From positions 1 to 32,662 of the IMG/VR virus record IMGVR_UViG_3300021963_000419: a stretch of 32,662 nucleotides of DNA; one strand, given 5' to 3'. Every line of letters begins with the position of its first letter. Within the stretch, counting starts at the first letter, position 1. A model generated the notes under the pieces. The model was not told where the DNA came from, did not search any database, and saw only the letters and a program-made list of their open reading frames with translations. This document shows positions 26,765 through 32,662 of this stretch, piece after piece. Source of the stretch: a virus. A program made the position numbers and the translations under genes.

Positions 26765-26907
26765 GTTATTCAGAGGAACAACTACGCAGAAAGGCACACC
26801 TAGAAAATGGCGGGACATTAGGAAACTATGACCGCTCACATTATCCACATGATAGAATACAATTAGGAGAAAATACAAATGATACCAGTAAAACTAACAA
26901 CAACTAA
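26761..26907 (+). CDS. Polar microprotein, 48 aa
   Basis: S-E-E-Q-L-R-R-K-A-H-L-E-N start, ends N-T-N-D-T-S-K-T-N-N-N. Overlaps the next gene by 29 nt; contains a DnaA-box-like TTATCCACA (26841). Confidence 0.5.
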   Translation: MSYSEEQLRRKAHLENGGTLGNYDRSHYPHDRIQLGENTNDTSKTNNN

Positions 26908-27076
26908 CGGAGAATCTAAAACGATTCCATTCTACAATAAAAAAGCAGTAGAAGATTTTATTGCTTTCTTTCCTGCTAAATTGCCAAAAGGTATTGCGGT
27001 TGGAATAGATGTCCCACTTATTGGAATACACAATGCGTGGTTATTAGGACAAAAAGAGGCGGCACCCTCAGAATAA
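26879..27076 (+). CDS. Hypothetical protein, 65 aa
   Basis: V-K-L-T-T-T-N-G-E-S-K-T-I start, F-F-P-A-K-L-P-K-G and I-H-N-A-W. AGGAG precedes ATG 26879. Unknown. Confidence 0.65.
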   Translation: MIPVKLTTTNGESKTIPFYNKKAVEDFIAFFPAKLPKGIAVGIDVPLIGIHNAWLLGQKEAAPSE

Positions 27077-27090
27077 AGACTTGCCCCAGT

Positions 27091-27137
27091 AGTGAGTAGA
27101 TAACTTTGATCCTTCATTATGTGCTCACTATTTTTTT
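27091..27137 (+). terminator. Candidate terminator
   Basis: AGTGAG (27091-27096) pairs with CTCACT (27124-27129) and is followed by A and seven Ts. The long loop weakens it. Confidence 0.5.
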
Positions 27138-27231
27138 ATGTTATTTTTCTATAATTCATGTATCATGCATTTTAGCAAAAAATTCAGATTTTTATGAAAA
27201 TGGGTTTTTAAAAAATTTTTCAGATTTGAGG

Positions 27232-27237
27232 TATAAT
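27232..27237 (+). promoter_or_regulatory. Leaderless -10
   Basis: TATAAT 7 nt before ATG 27245; the in-frame ATG 27236 overlaps the box and is rejected. Confidence 0.65.
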
Positions 27238-27244
27238 GAAATAC

Positions 27245-27511
27245 ATGAAGGTCATTGTTGGTCCAGACACCAAAAACGGGGTAGTTCACAACATCTATCC
27301 AGATGGGCTTCGTATAGCAGAACATATGATGGATCCTAATGTAGGTGGATCTAGAAAAAAGTGTAGACACATTTATGAAGATGTTGGATCAGAGGTTTGT
27401 CCAGATTGTGGACGGTATACACATGAAACCGACTGGAACTTTCAGCATCAGTTACATAGAGAGTGGATATCATCAGGTAAGGCAGAGTCACAGGGGTGGA
27501 CATCTATATGA
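27245..27511 (+). CDS. Zinc-finger hypothetical protein, 88 aa
   Basis: M-K-V-I-V-G-P-D-T start; K-K-C-R-H ... C-P-D-C-G (with H/C ligands) in the middle, then a Trp/His-rich tail. Leaderless. Ends overlapping the next start. Confidence 0.7.
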   Translation: MKVIVGPDTKNGVVHNIYPDGLRIAEHMMDPNVGGSRKKCRHIYEDVGSEVCPDCGRYTHETDWNFQHQLHREWISSGKAESQGWTSI

Positions 27512-27651
27512 CAGAATCACAAAAAATTTCAGAAACTGACAATATGGGCAGAGAAAAGTTCTGGGAAGATTTGGGCAGACCAGAAAATGATGGTCTAGCA
27601 CTAAAACTTTTCAAAGATGAATGCTGTAGTAACTGTTCTTGTAAAAATTAA
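27508..27651 (+). CDS. Cys-tailed microprotein, 47 aa
   Basis: W-E-D-L-G-R-P-E-N-D-G and a final C-C-S-N-C-S-C cluster. Its 3' end overlaps the -35 of the next promoter. Confidence 0.6.
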   Translation: MTESQKISETDNMGREKFWEDLGRPENDGLALKLFKDECCSNCSCKN

Positions 27652-27667
27652 AAACCTGTCGTATAAT
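27639..27667 (+). promoter_or_regulatory. Promoter TTGTAA-N17-TATAAT of the GPx-like gene
   Basis: -35 27639-27644, -10 27662-27667; a short leader with AAGGGGG precedes ATG 27687. Confidence 0.65.
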
Positions 27668-27686
27668 TGCCTCAAGGGGGTCATAT

Positions 27687-28535
27687 ATGACACTAAAATC
27701 TATTTACGATATCGCATTAGATTCTGCTGACGGGCAGTCTAACTTTCTTGAACAATTTAGAGGCAAAGCAACTTTAATTGTAAACACAACTGTTGGATGC
27801 GGAAACGCAAATCAAATGGAAGTTTTACAATGGCTACAAGATAAGTACGGTGGAGAGCACTTCCAAGTAGTTGCTATCCCAACCAATGATTACTGTGGTC
27901 CAGGAATTACACATGGCAAATGGTCAGAAGGTATTACTTGCGGAGCAGACTCTGCAAACTATGGCAAAGATGTTTATGGAACAACATTCCAATTTTCACA
28001 AATGGTTTCTTCGATTCCAGGTGAGGGAGTTAGCCAACAACTAGGAGTTGAGCCAGGACACAATGGACTAGGACAACCTTTTGGTGAGCCACACGAACTA
28101 TATTTACAGATTAGAGCACATCAAAATACAGCAAAGACTAAATTAATAAATGCTGGTTTTAATTATGACGAAATGTATAAAGATAAGTACCACTCATACT
28201 GGTTAAATCTCGGTTTCTATAATGGAGAATGGATGGGCGGTAACTTTGAAAAGTATCTAGTAGACAAAGACGGATACGTTGACAAGCATTTCCAATGCAC
28301 AGTTCTAAACTGGGATTCTGAAGCAACTGTTAAAAAAATGGCAGAAGAGTCAGGAAAGAAGATTGGTATTGGTATGGGTCGTTCTAAGAAGATATTTGAA
28401 GAAGAATGGACCGTTGTTTGCCAAAACATTGAAGAATTAATTATGGGAAGACGATCAATAGTTAACCCAGTTAATGACAATCTTCTTGCTCCAAATGACG
28501 CATCTGAAATATCTAATACAATTTCATTTGCATAA
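27687..28535 (+). CDS. Glutathione-peroxidase-like thiol peroxidase
   Basis: The N-terminal 100 residues follow the GPx layout: S-I-Y-D-I-A, D-G-Q-S-N-F-L-E-Q-F-R-G-K (15-27), L-I-V-N-T-T-V-G-C-G (30-39, peroxidatic C38), L-Q-W-L-Q-D-K-Y and I-P-T-N. Later N-F-E-K-Y-L-V-D-K-D-G-Y-V matches the GPx end strand. The catalytic Gln position reads Asp and the Trp position Gly, so the usual tetrad is incomplete; length (282) exceeds typical GPx (about 160-180), with a long insert. It may reduce peroxides with a thioredoxin-like donor, complementing KatG. Confidence 0.65.
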   Translation: MTLKSIYDIALDSADGQSNFLEQFRGKATLIVNTTVGCGNANQMEVLQWLQDKYGGEHFQVVAIPTNDYCGPGITHGKWSEGITCGADSANYGKDVYGTTFQFSQMVSSIPGEGVSQQLGVEPGHNGLGQPFGEPHELYLQIRAHQNTAKTKLINAGFNYDEMYKDKYHSYWLNLGFYNGEWMGGNFEKYLVDKDGYVDKHFQCTVLNWDSEATVKKMAEESGKKIGIGMGRSKKIFEEEWTVVCQNIEELIMGRRSIVNPVNDNLLAPNDASEISNTISFA

Positions 28536-28540
28536 CATTT

Positions 28541-28591
28541 AAAACACTCTAGTAGTACTTACAAAAATGTATAGTATTTCTAGAGTGTTTT
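28541..28591 (+). terminator. Strong bidirectional-type terminator
   Basis: A perfect 12-bp stem AAAACACTCTAG/CTAGAGTGTTTT encloses a 27-nt loop; A-run on the left, T-run on the right. Confidence 0.7.
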
Positions 28592-28607
28592 CTATTAAAA
28601 ACTGGTA

Positions 28608-28613
28608 TATAAT
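28608..28613 (+). promoter_or_regulatory. Leaderless -10
   Basis: TATAAT, ATG 28620 after 6 nt. Confidence 0.65.
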
Positions 28614-28619
28614 GACACT

Positions 28620-28811
28620 ATGTCAGAAAATCAAATAATTGTAAACTGTTGCGCTGAATGCACTTGCACAGATCCTCATAAATCAGCACCAGTAGGAGTA
28701 GTAGAAGAAACTCAGTATGTATCAGATGAAAGATACATAACTGAAAAACCAGTAACCTGTTGTGCTGAATGTACCTGTGAGACGCCTCATAGGTCAAAGC
28801 CTATAGATTAA
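28620..28811 (+). CDS. Duplicated CCAECTC metal-binding microprotein, 63 aa
   Basis: Two copies of C-C-A-E-C-T-C-x-x-P-H-x-S (from residues 10 and 47) give eight Cys and two His, metallothionein-like. Leaderless. Ends 4 nt into the convergent gene. Confidence 0.7.
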   Translation: MSENQIIVNCCAECTCTDPHKSAPVGVVEETQYVSDERYITEKPVTCCAECTCETPHRSKPID

Positions 28812-28993
28812 AACTTAACTCCAGCCTCAACTAGTTTATTAATCATATTATCCATCATAAATGCAAGTGAAGGCTGACTTTGTTCAATTTGTGAATTAGC
28901 CTGTTCCTCACTCATACCATTTCTCAAGCATAGTTCTCTATTATCAGAATTAATGCTATCTAACATGATCTTTAGTACTTCTTCCTTATTCAT
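28808..28993 (-). CDS. Hypothetical protein, 61 aa
   Basis: Helical, acidic: M-S-E-E-Q-A-N-S-Q-I-E-Q; follows the zinc-ribbon gene by 3 nt. Unknown. Confidence 0.55.
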   Translation of the reverse strand: MNKEEVLKIMLDSINSDNRELCLRNGMSEEQANSQIEQSQPSLAFMMDNMINKLVEAGVKF

Positions 28994-28996
28994 ATT

Positions 28997-29200
28997 TCAC
29001 CACTTTCCTATTGGACATTTTGCTTGTTTTAAGGTTGACTTCAATTTCATGAAACAACCACACTTTTTACATTTTACCATACGACGATTGAACCATTCAC
29101 AAGAATTGCATATTTCAAGGCGGTACTCAATTAACGCCCTATCACTTCTTGGCTGAGAAGGATCAAACAAATCAGTAAACCTAACATCGTCTCTCACCAT
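28997..29200 (-). CDS. Zinc-ribbon phage protein, 67 aa
   Basis: R-L-E-I-C-N-S-C (28-35 region), C-K-K-C-G-C-F-M-K-L-K and C-P-I-G-K-W: a typical small phage zinc-ribbon family seen next to structural genes. Overlaps the 29194 gene by 7 nt. Confidence 0.7.
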   Translation of the reverse strand: MVRDDVRFTDLFDPSQPRSDRALIEYRLEICNSCEWFNRRMVKCKKCGCFMKLKSTLKQAKCPIGKW

Positions 29201-29961
29201 TCCATTTTATCATAATAAGTAACCGAATACTCTCCACCATATATTTCAGCATATGAGAAAATATCACACATATATTTTTTCATGGTCGTCAAACCAATTT
29301 TATCCGAACTATATTTATATCCCTTAATAAGGGTTTCATGTGAAACATTTTCTTGGACAAATGCATCATTAAGGGTTTGTATATAACGTTCTTTGCCATA
29401 TCTCTTGGATGTAAAGGATTGATTTGGGTATACCGCTCGAAATGTGTCATCCGCATATTTGGCAATATCTGAGTTACGAATGACATAATCCACAGAAGGA
29501 CATTTCATCCTATCAGACCATGTTCGCATGTTATCGCTGTAATTTTCCATATTCTTTAGAGTTGAATCAGCGTATGCCATGCGTATCATTTCTGTCGCCG
29601 ATGTTTCATCCTCCGTTGCGAACGCAATCAAATATGCCGTTGCGAATGGAAATTTGTCGCTGTACTTAGTTATACCGAAATGAATATTGGGGTTAAAACT
29701 TTTCGCCGACATATTATCATTTAATAAACGCATATGATTTCCAATAGAAACATAATCGGGGTGATTTATGTCGCAGTCAACGAACAAGCAATCCCTAGGA
29801 CTAACATCGCTAGAAAGACATAGGATGTTCTTATCGTATGTGCCGACGACTTTAGACCCATTATAACGATTTAATAACTGCGCCGAAAGAAAACCATCCA
29901 TATCTGGGGAAATTATTAAATTTTTAGAATACTCTAGCGTATTTAGTATTTCAGTTTTCAT
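29194..29961 (-). CDS. Possible DHH-like phosphoesterase, 255 aa
   Basis: N-terminal I-S-P-D-M-D-G-F-L-S-A-Q-L-L (17-30) resembles the D-x-D-G motif of DHH proteins, and F-V-D-C-D-I-N-H-P-D-Y and S-I-G-N-H-M could be motifs II and III with Asn-His-Met in place of Asp-His-His. This is tentative. GGAG precedes ATG 29961; divergent from the 29995 gene. Confidence 0.4.
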   Translation of the reverse strand: MKTEILNTLEYSKNLIISPDMDGFLSAQLLNRYNGSKVVGTYDKNILCLSSDVSPRDCLFVDCDINHPDYVSIGNHMRLLNDNMSAKSFNPNIHFGITKYSDKFPFATAYLIAFATEDETSATEMIRMAYADSTLKNMENYSDNMRTWSDRMKCPSVDYVIRNSDIAKYADDTFRAVYPNQSFTSKRYGKERYIQTLNDAFVQENVSHETLIKGYKYSSDKIGLTTMKKYMCDIFSYAEIYGGEYSVTYYDKMEW

Positions 29962-29979
29962 TTTGTTAAAACTCCGTGT

Positions 29980-29985
29980 TATAAT
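29980..29985 (+). promoter_or_regulatory. Leaderless extended -10
   Basis: TGT-TATAAT 9 nt before ATG 29995. Confidence 0.65.
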
Positions 29986-29994
29986 TTTTCCATC

Positions 29995-30276
29995 ATGTCA
30001 GTACAAGAATGGACAGGCTTAATTCTTACAGTTCTATCAATTGTAGCATTAGTTGCTGGTGGAATCAAGTGGCTCGTAAAACACTACTTTAATGATATTC
30101 GTGCCGAACTTAAGCCAAATGGTGGATCTAGTTTGAAAGATGCTGTTAATCGTTTAGAGAAAGATGTTGCAGTTCTTAAAGATCATATGATTCGTGAAGA
30201 AAAAGAACAGGATGATATGAGAAAGAAACTTGATAGAATGTACGAAATTCTCTTAGATTTTATGGCTAATAAATAG
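29995..30276 (+). CDS. Membrane-anchored coiled-coil protein (DUF2746-like)
   Basis: One helix (residues 8-29: G-L-I-L-T-V-L-S-I-V-A-L-V-A-G-G), then E-L-K-P-N-G-G-S-S-L-K-D-A-V and a long coiled coil. The P-N-G-G-S-S-L motif recalls DUF2746 proteins of actinophage lysis/tail modules. Role possibly holin-associated. Confidence 0.6.
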   Translation: MSVQEWTGLILTVLSIVALVAGGIKWLVKHYFNDIRAELKPNGGSSLKDAVNRLEKDVAVLKDHMIREEKEQDDMRKKLDRMYEILLDFMANK

Positions 30277-30569
30277 TCTATATATTATATATATTATATA
30301 AGTATTATCTTTTAGGGAAAGCCCCCCCTCCCCCCATAGATTTTTATACCGCAATCTGATGTTGAGAAGTGAGTATTATCTCTCAGTGCAAAGCCCCCAC
30401 AAACCCTTATTAACACTATACCATAAAGATTTTTCTACTTAAAATCTATTTATACCAATTGTCCGTTTTGTACTATATGATATACTTTTAATTGCTTGCC
30501 CCAATGGTTCGTCTCTCATACCCACCAACCTTGGGGCGAGTCTATATTTCATGGTATAATCTTTCTATT
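30277..30569 (+). other. Intergenic stretch with C-tracts and a hairpin
   Basis: C7 and C6 runs near 30319-30336; GTACAAAACGGACA (complement) at 30460-30472; TTGTCC-N16-TATACT around 30459-30486. A hairpin 30498-30537 has GCCCCAA/TTGGGGC plus GGTT/AACC with a bulge. No gene seen. Confidence 0.55.
30555..30560 (+). promoter_or_regulatory. Leaderless extended -10
   Basis: TGG-TATAAT, ATG 30570 after 9 nt, fixing that start. Confidence 0.65.
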
Positions 30570-30968
30570 ATGGCAAATCTCTGTGCTCCTGAAAAATTTG
30601 GTGCTGATCCAGCAAATATACAATGGCGAGTCGTACGTGGAGATACTGCAACTTTAAGAGTGGAATTTTACGAAGATGATGAAGTTACTTACTACGATAC
30701 TGAGGGATGGATTTATAGGGCAACTGCTTATGACCAATCTGGAGATGTATTAGACGCATTAGATTGCGAACCAGGAAATGGATATGTAGATATTACAGCC
30801 TATCCCTCAGTTACTAAAAATTGGGGTATACGATATGCAGCAAATGTTGCTGAGTTACCTTTTGATTTACAAGTAATTATTAACAATGAAATAGAAGATA
30901 CAGTTTGGACTCCAGTTATTGGAACCATTTATGTTTTAGGTGATGTTACACCAGGAGGGACTTTATAA
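30570..30968 (+). CDS. LtfC/p132/Gp6-like virion protein, 132 aa
   Basis: A beta-sandwich pattern: W-R-V-V-R-G-D-T-A-T-L-R-V-E-F (20-34), W-I-Y-R-A-T-A, and V-I-G-T-I-Y-V-L-G-D-V-T-P at the end, as in small domains that join tail fibres. The ATG 30492 alternative would overlap the hairpin. TAATG overlap couples it to the fibre gene. Confidence 0.55.
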   Translation: MANLCAPEKFGADPANIQWRVVRGDTATLRVEFYEDDEVTYYDTEGWIYRATAYDQSGDVLDALDCEPGNGYVDITAYPSVTKNWGIRYAANVAELPFDLQVIINNEIEDTVWTPVIGTIYVLGDVTPGGTL

Positions 30969-32662
30969 TGGCAGTTATTAAAATTGTTCCAATGCCAGGC
31001 GCAGAAGGACAGCAAGGCAATCCAGGTGCAACAGGACCACAGGGGCCACAGGGAGAAACAGGTTTACAGGGACCAGCAGGTGCTGATGCGCTATGGAGTT
31101 ATAACGGTGCATGGCAATCAAATGCTACATATGCTGAAGGCGATCTAGTAACACATGACGGACAACTTTATTATGCAACTGGAATTACAACTCTTGGAGT
31201 TACTCCTGACTTAGATTCTAACTTTGATTTAATTGCTGCAAAAGGTGCAGATGGAACTATTGGATTAGATGGTGCACAAGGAGAACAGGGGCCACAAGGC
31301 GAACAAGGTATTCAAGGTCCACAAGGATTACAAGGAGAACAGGGAATACAAGGTATTCAAGGTGAACAAGGTATACAGGGACCACAAGGAGAGCAGGGCA
31401 TACAGGGTGAGCAAGGTCCTGCAGGAGCACAAGGAACATCTGTTTCATTAAAAGGTTCTGTTTTAGATGAGTCATTTTTGCCAACTTCTGAAAACAGCGT
31501 TGGCGATTCCTATATTAATCAAGACAATGGCGATCTTTATGTTTGGGACGGATCTATTTGGAATAATGTTGGTCAAATAGTTGGCCCACAAGGTCCACAA
31601 GGAATTCAGGGTGAACAAGGTATTCAGGGAGAGCAGGGTATACAAGGAGTTCAGGGTGAGCAGGGAATACAGGGAGAAATTGGTTTTCCAGGATTTCTAT
31701 ATGATTCAAGAAGAACATTAGAAAATCAATATACTATTGGAGAAATTGTTTATTATAATGGACAATACTGGCAATGCCAAAATAATAATGATGCAATAGT
31801 TCCTGGAACAGATCCAGCATATTGGCTTCCGTATTCATTTGTTGGTCCACAAGGCATTCAGGGTGAAACAGGCCCACAAGGATTACAAGGTATTCAAGGA
31901 GAAACTGGTCCACAAGGACCACAAGGAGAACCAGGAATATCTGGAACAACCGCAGTTGTGTCTCATGAAGTAAAGGCTGGAGAAGCACTAACTAAAGGTC
32001 AAGCGGTATATATAAGTTCTGCAGACGGAACTAATATGATTGTTTCTAAAGCATCAAATGTTTCAGAATCAACATCATCAAAAACTTTAGGTTTAATTTC
32101 AGTTGATCTTGCTAATAATGGAATTGGTTATGTTATCACAGAAGGATTGTTAACAAATATAGATACTTCATCAGCAGTTGCTGGAGATCCAGTATGGCTT
32201 GGAATAAATGGTAATTTAATTTATGGTTTAGCAAATAAGCCAGTTGCGCCAGCACACTTAGTTTTTATTGGTGTAGTTACTAGATCTAATGCAAATACTG
32301 GAGAAATATTTGTTCATATTCAAAATGGCTTTGAGTTAAACGAACTTCATACTGTATTGATTGAATCTAATGGCTCACTTACAGATAATGAAGTTCTTGC
32401 TTTTGATACCGCTTCAGGTTTGTGGAAAAATAAAACAAAGTCAGAAGCAGGAATTCCAACAGATTTAAACGGACTGTCTGATGTAACAATTACTGGAACA
32501 CCAACAAATCAACAACTAATTGTTTACAATACAGTGACTGGACAATGGACAAACCAAGATCCAATTTCAGCAACAGGTATTGCTTATAAGTCAGGCTTTC
32601 CAGCATCAAAAACATCAACTGGAACAACTGGACAAATTGCTATTGATGGTGTAAATGGTGTT
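30968..32662 (+). CDS. Collagen-like tail fibre (3' truncated)
   Basis: Open from ATG 30968 to the right edge, 565 residues without stop. Four Gly-x-y tracts (about residues 10-41, 91-156, 203-243, 293-328; mostly G-P-Q, G-E-Q, G-I-Q) alternate with two aromatic modules (W-S-Y-N-G-A-W...Y-A-E-G-D-L-V and [14 protein letters not shown]) resembling CBM5/12 sugar-binding units. Then a beta domain ([13 protein letters not shown]) typical of phage fibres. Likely a receptor-binding or side fibre. Confidence 0.88.
   Translation, partial: MAVIKIVPMPGAEGQQGNPGATGPQGPQGETGLQGPAGADALWSYNGAWQSNATYAEGDLVTHDGQLYYATGITTLGVTPDLDSNFDLIAAKGADGTIGLDGAQGEQGPQGEQGIQGPQGLQGEQGIQGIQGEQGIQGPQGEQGIQGEQGPAGAQGTSVSLKGSVLDESFLPTSENSVGDSYINQDNGDLYVWDGSIWNNVGQIVGPQGPQGIQGEQGIQGEQGIQGVQGEQGIQGEIGFPGFLYDSRRTLENQYTIGEIVYYNGQYWQCQNNNDAIVPGTDPAYWLPYSFVGPQGIQGETGPQGLQGIQGETGPQGPQGEPGISGTTAVVSHEVKAGEALTKGQAVYISSADGTNMIVSKASNVSESTSSKTLGLISVDLANNGIGYVITEGLLTNIDTSSAVAGDPVWLGINGNLIYGLANKPVAPAHLVFIGVVTRSNANTGEIFVHIQNGFELNELHTVLIESNGSLTDNEVLAFDTASGLWKNKTKSEAGIPTDLNGLSDVTITGTPTNQQLIVYNTVTGQWTNQDPISATGIAYKSGFPASKTSTGTTGQIAIDGVNGV

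Noticed and set aside
30277-30300. TATA-rich run as promoter
   Set aside because: TATATTATATATATTATATA has no clear spacing to a start codon; it may simply be low-complexity sequence.
30492-30569. Longer N-terminus of the 30570 gene
   Set aside because: The extension covers the hairpin and the -10 box.
31257-31988. Leu/Val-rich minus-strand frames
   Set aside because: They are shadows of the Gly-x-y repeats of the fibre gene.

Overview
The window looks like part of a large, AT-rich tailed phage (or phage-plasmid) of an actinobacterium, probably aquatic. Seen directly: densely packed, often TAATG/ATGA-overlapping small genes, a cluster of seven tRNA genes, a collagen-like tail-fibre gene running off the right edge, a WhiB-type regulator (a family confined to Actinobacteria and their phages), phage families DUF932/TIGR03299 and Gp88, an HNH nuclease, a phage-type SSB and a T4-endonuclease-V-like repair glycosylase. 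No chromosomal housekeeping operon is present. The aquatic habitat and exact host are inference.

Layout. 1-6.2 kb (+): WhiB, pyrimidine-dimer glycosylase, small membrane proteins including a XapX protein and a holin-like protein, Hsp20, PstS, a structured RNA candidate, HNH, a head-associated-type protein and a sulfotransferase-like protein. 6.2-14.66 kb (-): catalase-peroxidase KatG, SSB, tRNAs (Thr, Glu, Asp, Asn, Arg, Leu, Met), DUF2061, a kinase/nucleotidyltransferase fusion, two 2OG-Fe(II) oxygenases, a CDGSH-type protein and a run of zinc-finger or membrane microproteins. 14.7-15.0 kb (+): a GIY-YIG-like protein. 15.0-15.9 kb: a repeat-rich stretch with three perfect DnaA boxes, a candidate origin, containing one leaderless gene. 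15.9-25.8 kb (-): an early-type accessory block of about 30 small genes (DUF1281-like, DUF932, Gp88, KOW-like pair, others) separated by promoter-bearing intergenic cassettes. 25.8-26.04 kb: divergent control region. 26.04-28.8 kb (+): microproteins and a glutathione-peroxidase-like protein. 28.8-29.96 kb (-): zinc ribbon and a DHH-like protein. 29.99 kb to end (+): membrane/coiled-coil protein, LtfC-like protein and the partial collagen-like fibre.

How it may work together (inference). KatG, a GPx-like protein, a CDGSH protein, WhiB and Hsp20 suggest that the virus supports the redox and protein homeostasis of its host; PstS points to phosphate supply; the kinase/nucleotidyltransferase and sulfotransferase-like proteins might share a nucleotide-sulfate or other activated substrate.

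Two promoter styles are visible. One is leaderless: a TATAAT-like -10 box lies 5-11 nt before the start codon, usually without a -35 box. The other, concentrated in the accessory block, has a -35 hexamer, a 17-18 bp spacer, TGC or TGA, then TAAACT/TAGAAT, followed by an AGAAAGGA ribosome site. Seven promoters share a box, TGTCAG or TGTCAC followed by a C-rich run, inside the spacer, three of them with poor -35 boxes. Intergenic cassettes repeat hairpins and short motifs in a fixed order, including a stem with a compensatory base change. This regulatory system and the 15 kb origin-like locus are the least explained structures here.
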